From NCBI RefSeq assembly GCF_014252375.1, contig NZ_CP059221.1:1-64000 (forward strand): DNA of 64,000 bases, read 5' to 3'. The notes below the pieces were generated by a model. The model made no database searches, was not told the origin of the DNA, and saw only the letters and a program-made list of their open reading frames with translations. This stretch comes from Blattabacterium cuenoti (lineage in GTDB: Bacteria > Bacteroidota > Bacteroidia > Flavobacteriales > Blattabacteriaceae). The first letter of the stretch is position 1. Every line of letters starts with the position of its first letter. The position numbers and the translations under genes are program-made. Below, in pieces: positions 63,472 to 64,000 of the stretch.

Positions 63472-64000
63472 ATGATAAAATATATTTATTATTTTCTTTT
63501 TTCTATACTATCAATAATAATTATTTTAAATTTTTTTATTTTCAATAAAGAAAATCCAAGAGTAGTATATATGCCTGATATGTATTATTCTAATGCATAT
63601 GAGCCATATTCTGATCCAGATTTTATAAAAAAAAATAGTAAAAATGTTGACACTACAATTTTTAATAATAGTACTTCATCACTTTATCCTGTAAAAGGAA
63701 CAGTGTCAAGAAAAAAAAATTATGATCCAACATCATATCTAATATCAATTAAAGGTAAAGATTTTTCAAAAAAAATAAAAACGTCTCCATTATTAAAAAT
63801 AAATAATATAAATAATATTTTAAAAGAAGGTAAAAAATTATATTATATAAATTGTTCTATTTGTCATGGAGAAAAAGGTGACGGTCAAGGATTTTTAGTA
63901 AAAAATGAAAAAATTTTAGGAGTACCTGATTATAAAGATAGAGAATTAACTGTTGGAAGTGTATACTATGTTGTTACATATGGAAAAAATAATATGTCTT
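63472..64000 (+). CDS. actE: Alternative complex III mono-heme cytochrome c ActE (partial)
   Basis: Cytochrome c subunit of alternative complex III, cut by the window end after 176 codons. Reading from ATG 63472 gives an N-terminal hydrophobic segment (about 5-25), then YMPDMYYSNAYEPYSD, the ActE-type motif, and the heme site CSICHGEKGDGQG near 130-142. The SLYPVKGTVSR segment near 70-80 is also family-like. Family members I know of carry a lipobox Cys near residue 20; here the segment has no Cys, so it may be held by an uncleaved helix instead. It starts 15 bp after actD in the same operon. Confidence 0.9.
   Translation, partial: MIKYIYYFLFSILSIIIILNFFIFNKENPRVVYMPDMYYSNAYEPYSDPDFIKKNSKNVDTTIFNNSTSSLYPVKGTVSRKKNYDPTSYLISIKGKDFSKKIKTSPLLKINNINNILKEGKKLYYINCSICHGEKGDGQGFLVKNEKILGVPDYKDRELTVGSVYYVVTYGKNNMS

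Noticed and set aside
1-64000. UGA read as tryptophan (code 4), as in some reduced genomes
   Set aside because: lptB ends at a TGA overlapping the thiN ATG, and conserved Trp positions use TGG.
1-64000. CRISPR array, insertion sequence, prophage or integrated element
   Set aside because: No regularly spaced repeats, transposase, integrase or phage gene is visible; gene order is ordinary housekeeping throughout.

Overview
The window is a very AT-rich, tightly packed bacterial chromosome segment with 51 protein-coding genes (the last one cut by the window end), three tRNAs and one tmRNA. I see no mobile element, CRISPR array, rRNA or phage gene. Many gene families and pairings are typical of Flavobacteriia/Bacteroidota: an alternative complex III (act) operon, a DUF3127 protein with an SSB-like tail, a long OstA-like protein, and the flippase/dut/nucleotidyltransferase order. 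Extreme AT bias, short spacers, TTG starts and several eroded enzymes point to an obligate endosymbiont. A near-complete TCA/respiratory set with cell-shape genes fits a Blattabacterium-type cockroach symbiont better than a Sulcia-type minimal genome. This lineage call is inference; no rRNA is present to test it.

Layout: 1-5.5 kb holds nusA, infB and aspS. 5.5-10.5 kb holds ppa, an orphan E2 gene, nnr and lnt, the last lying just downstream of the tmRNA gene (10492-10896). 10.96-16.5 kb is a minus-strand mreB-mreC-mreD-mrdA-rodA cell-elongation cluster. 16.5-28.3 kb mixes folK, an OstA-like gene, a class III aminotransferase, truA, a parvulin, lptB, thiN, mdh, gcvP and tsaD. 28.4-28.7 kb carries tRNA-Ser, tRNA-Pro and tRNA-Arg, followed by clpP. 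29.4-35.6 kb holds a flippase, a degenerate dUTPase, a nucleotidyltransferase, tatA, a lytic transglycosylase, recA and a metallo-hydrolase. 35.6-48.7 kb holds a fused cytochrome c maturation protein, an acyltransferase, alaS, sucA-sucB, two small minus-strand genes and sucC. 48.7-52.9 kb contains dnaX, a ClpC-like gene and nth, all with missing functional motifs. 52.9-57.2 kb is a minus-strand block: two M16 proteins, a DUF59 protein, an SPFH protein and a DUF3127 protein. 57.3-64 kb is actA-actB-actC-actD-actE (partial).

The genes fit together as an aerobic energy system. 2-oxoglutarate dehydrogenase, succinyl-CoA ligase and malate dehydrogenase feed electrons to a quinol-oxidising ACIII. 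CcsBA attaches its hemes; TatA would help export ActB; Lnt may finish its lipid anchor; ThiN supplies TPP. Envelope upkeep (Mre/Rod/PBP2, Lpt-like proteins, SurA-like chaperone, Lnt) is retained.

I found no convincing undescribed multi-gene system. The most interesting signals are individual anomalies: an lnt reading frame whose conserved N-terminus has no standard start codon, a clamp-loader DnaX with every visible ATPase motif eroded, a ClpC with a Glu-to-Lys change in its second Walker B, an endonuclease III without Fe-S cysteines, a dUTPase lacking motifs I-III, and an ActE without its expected lipobox cysteine.
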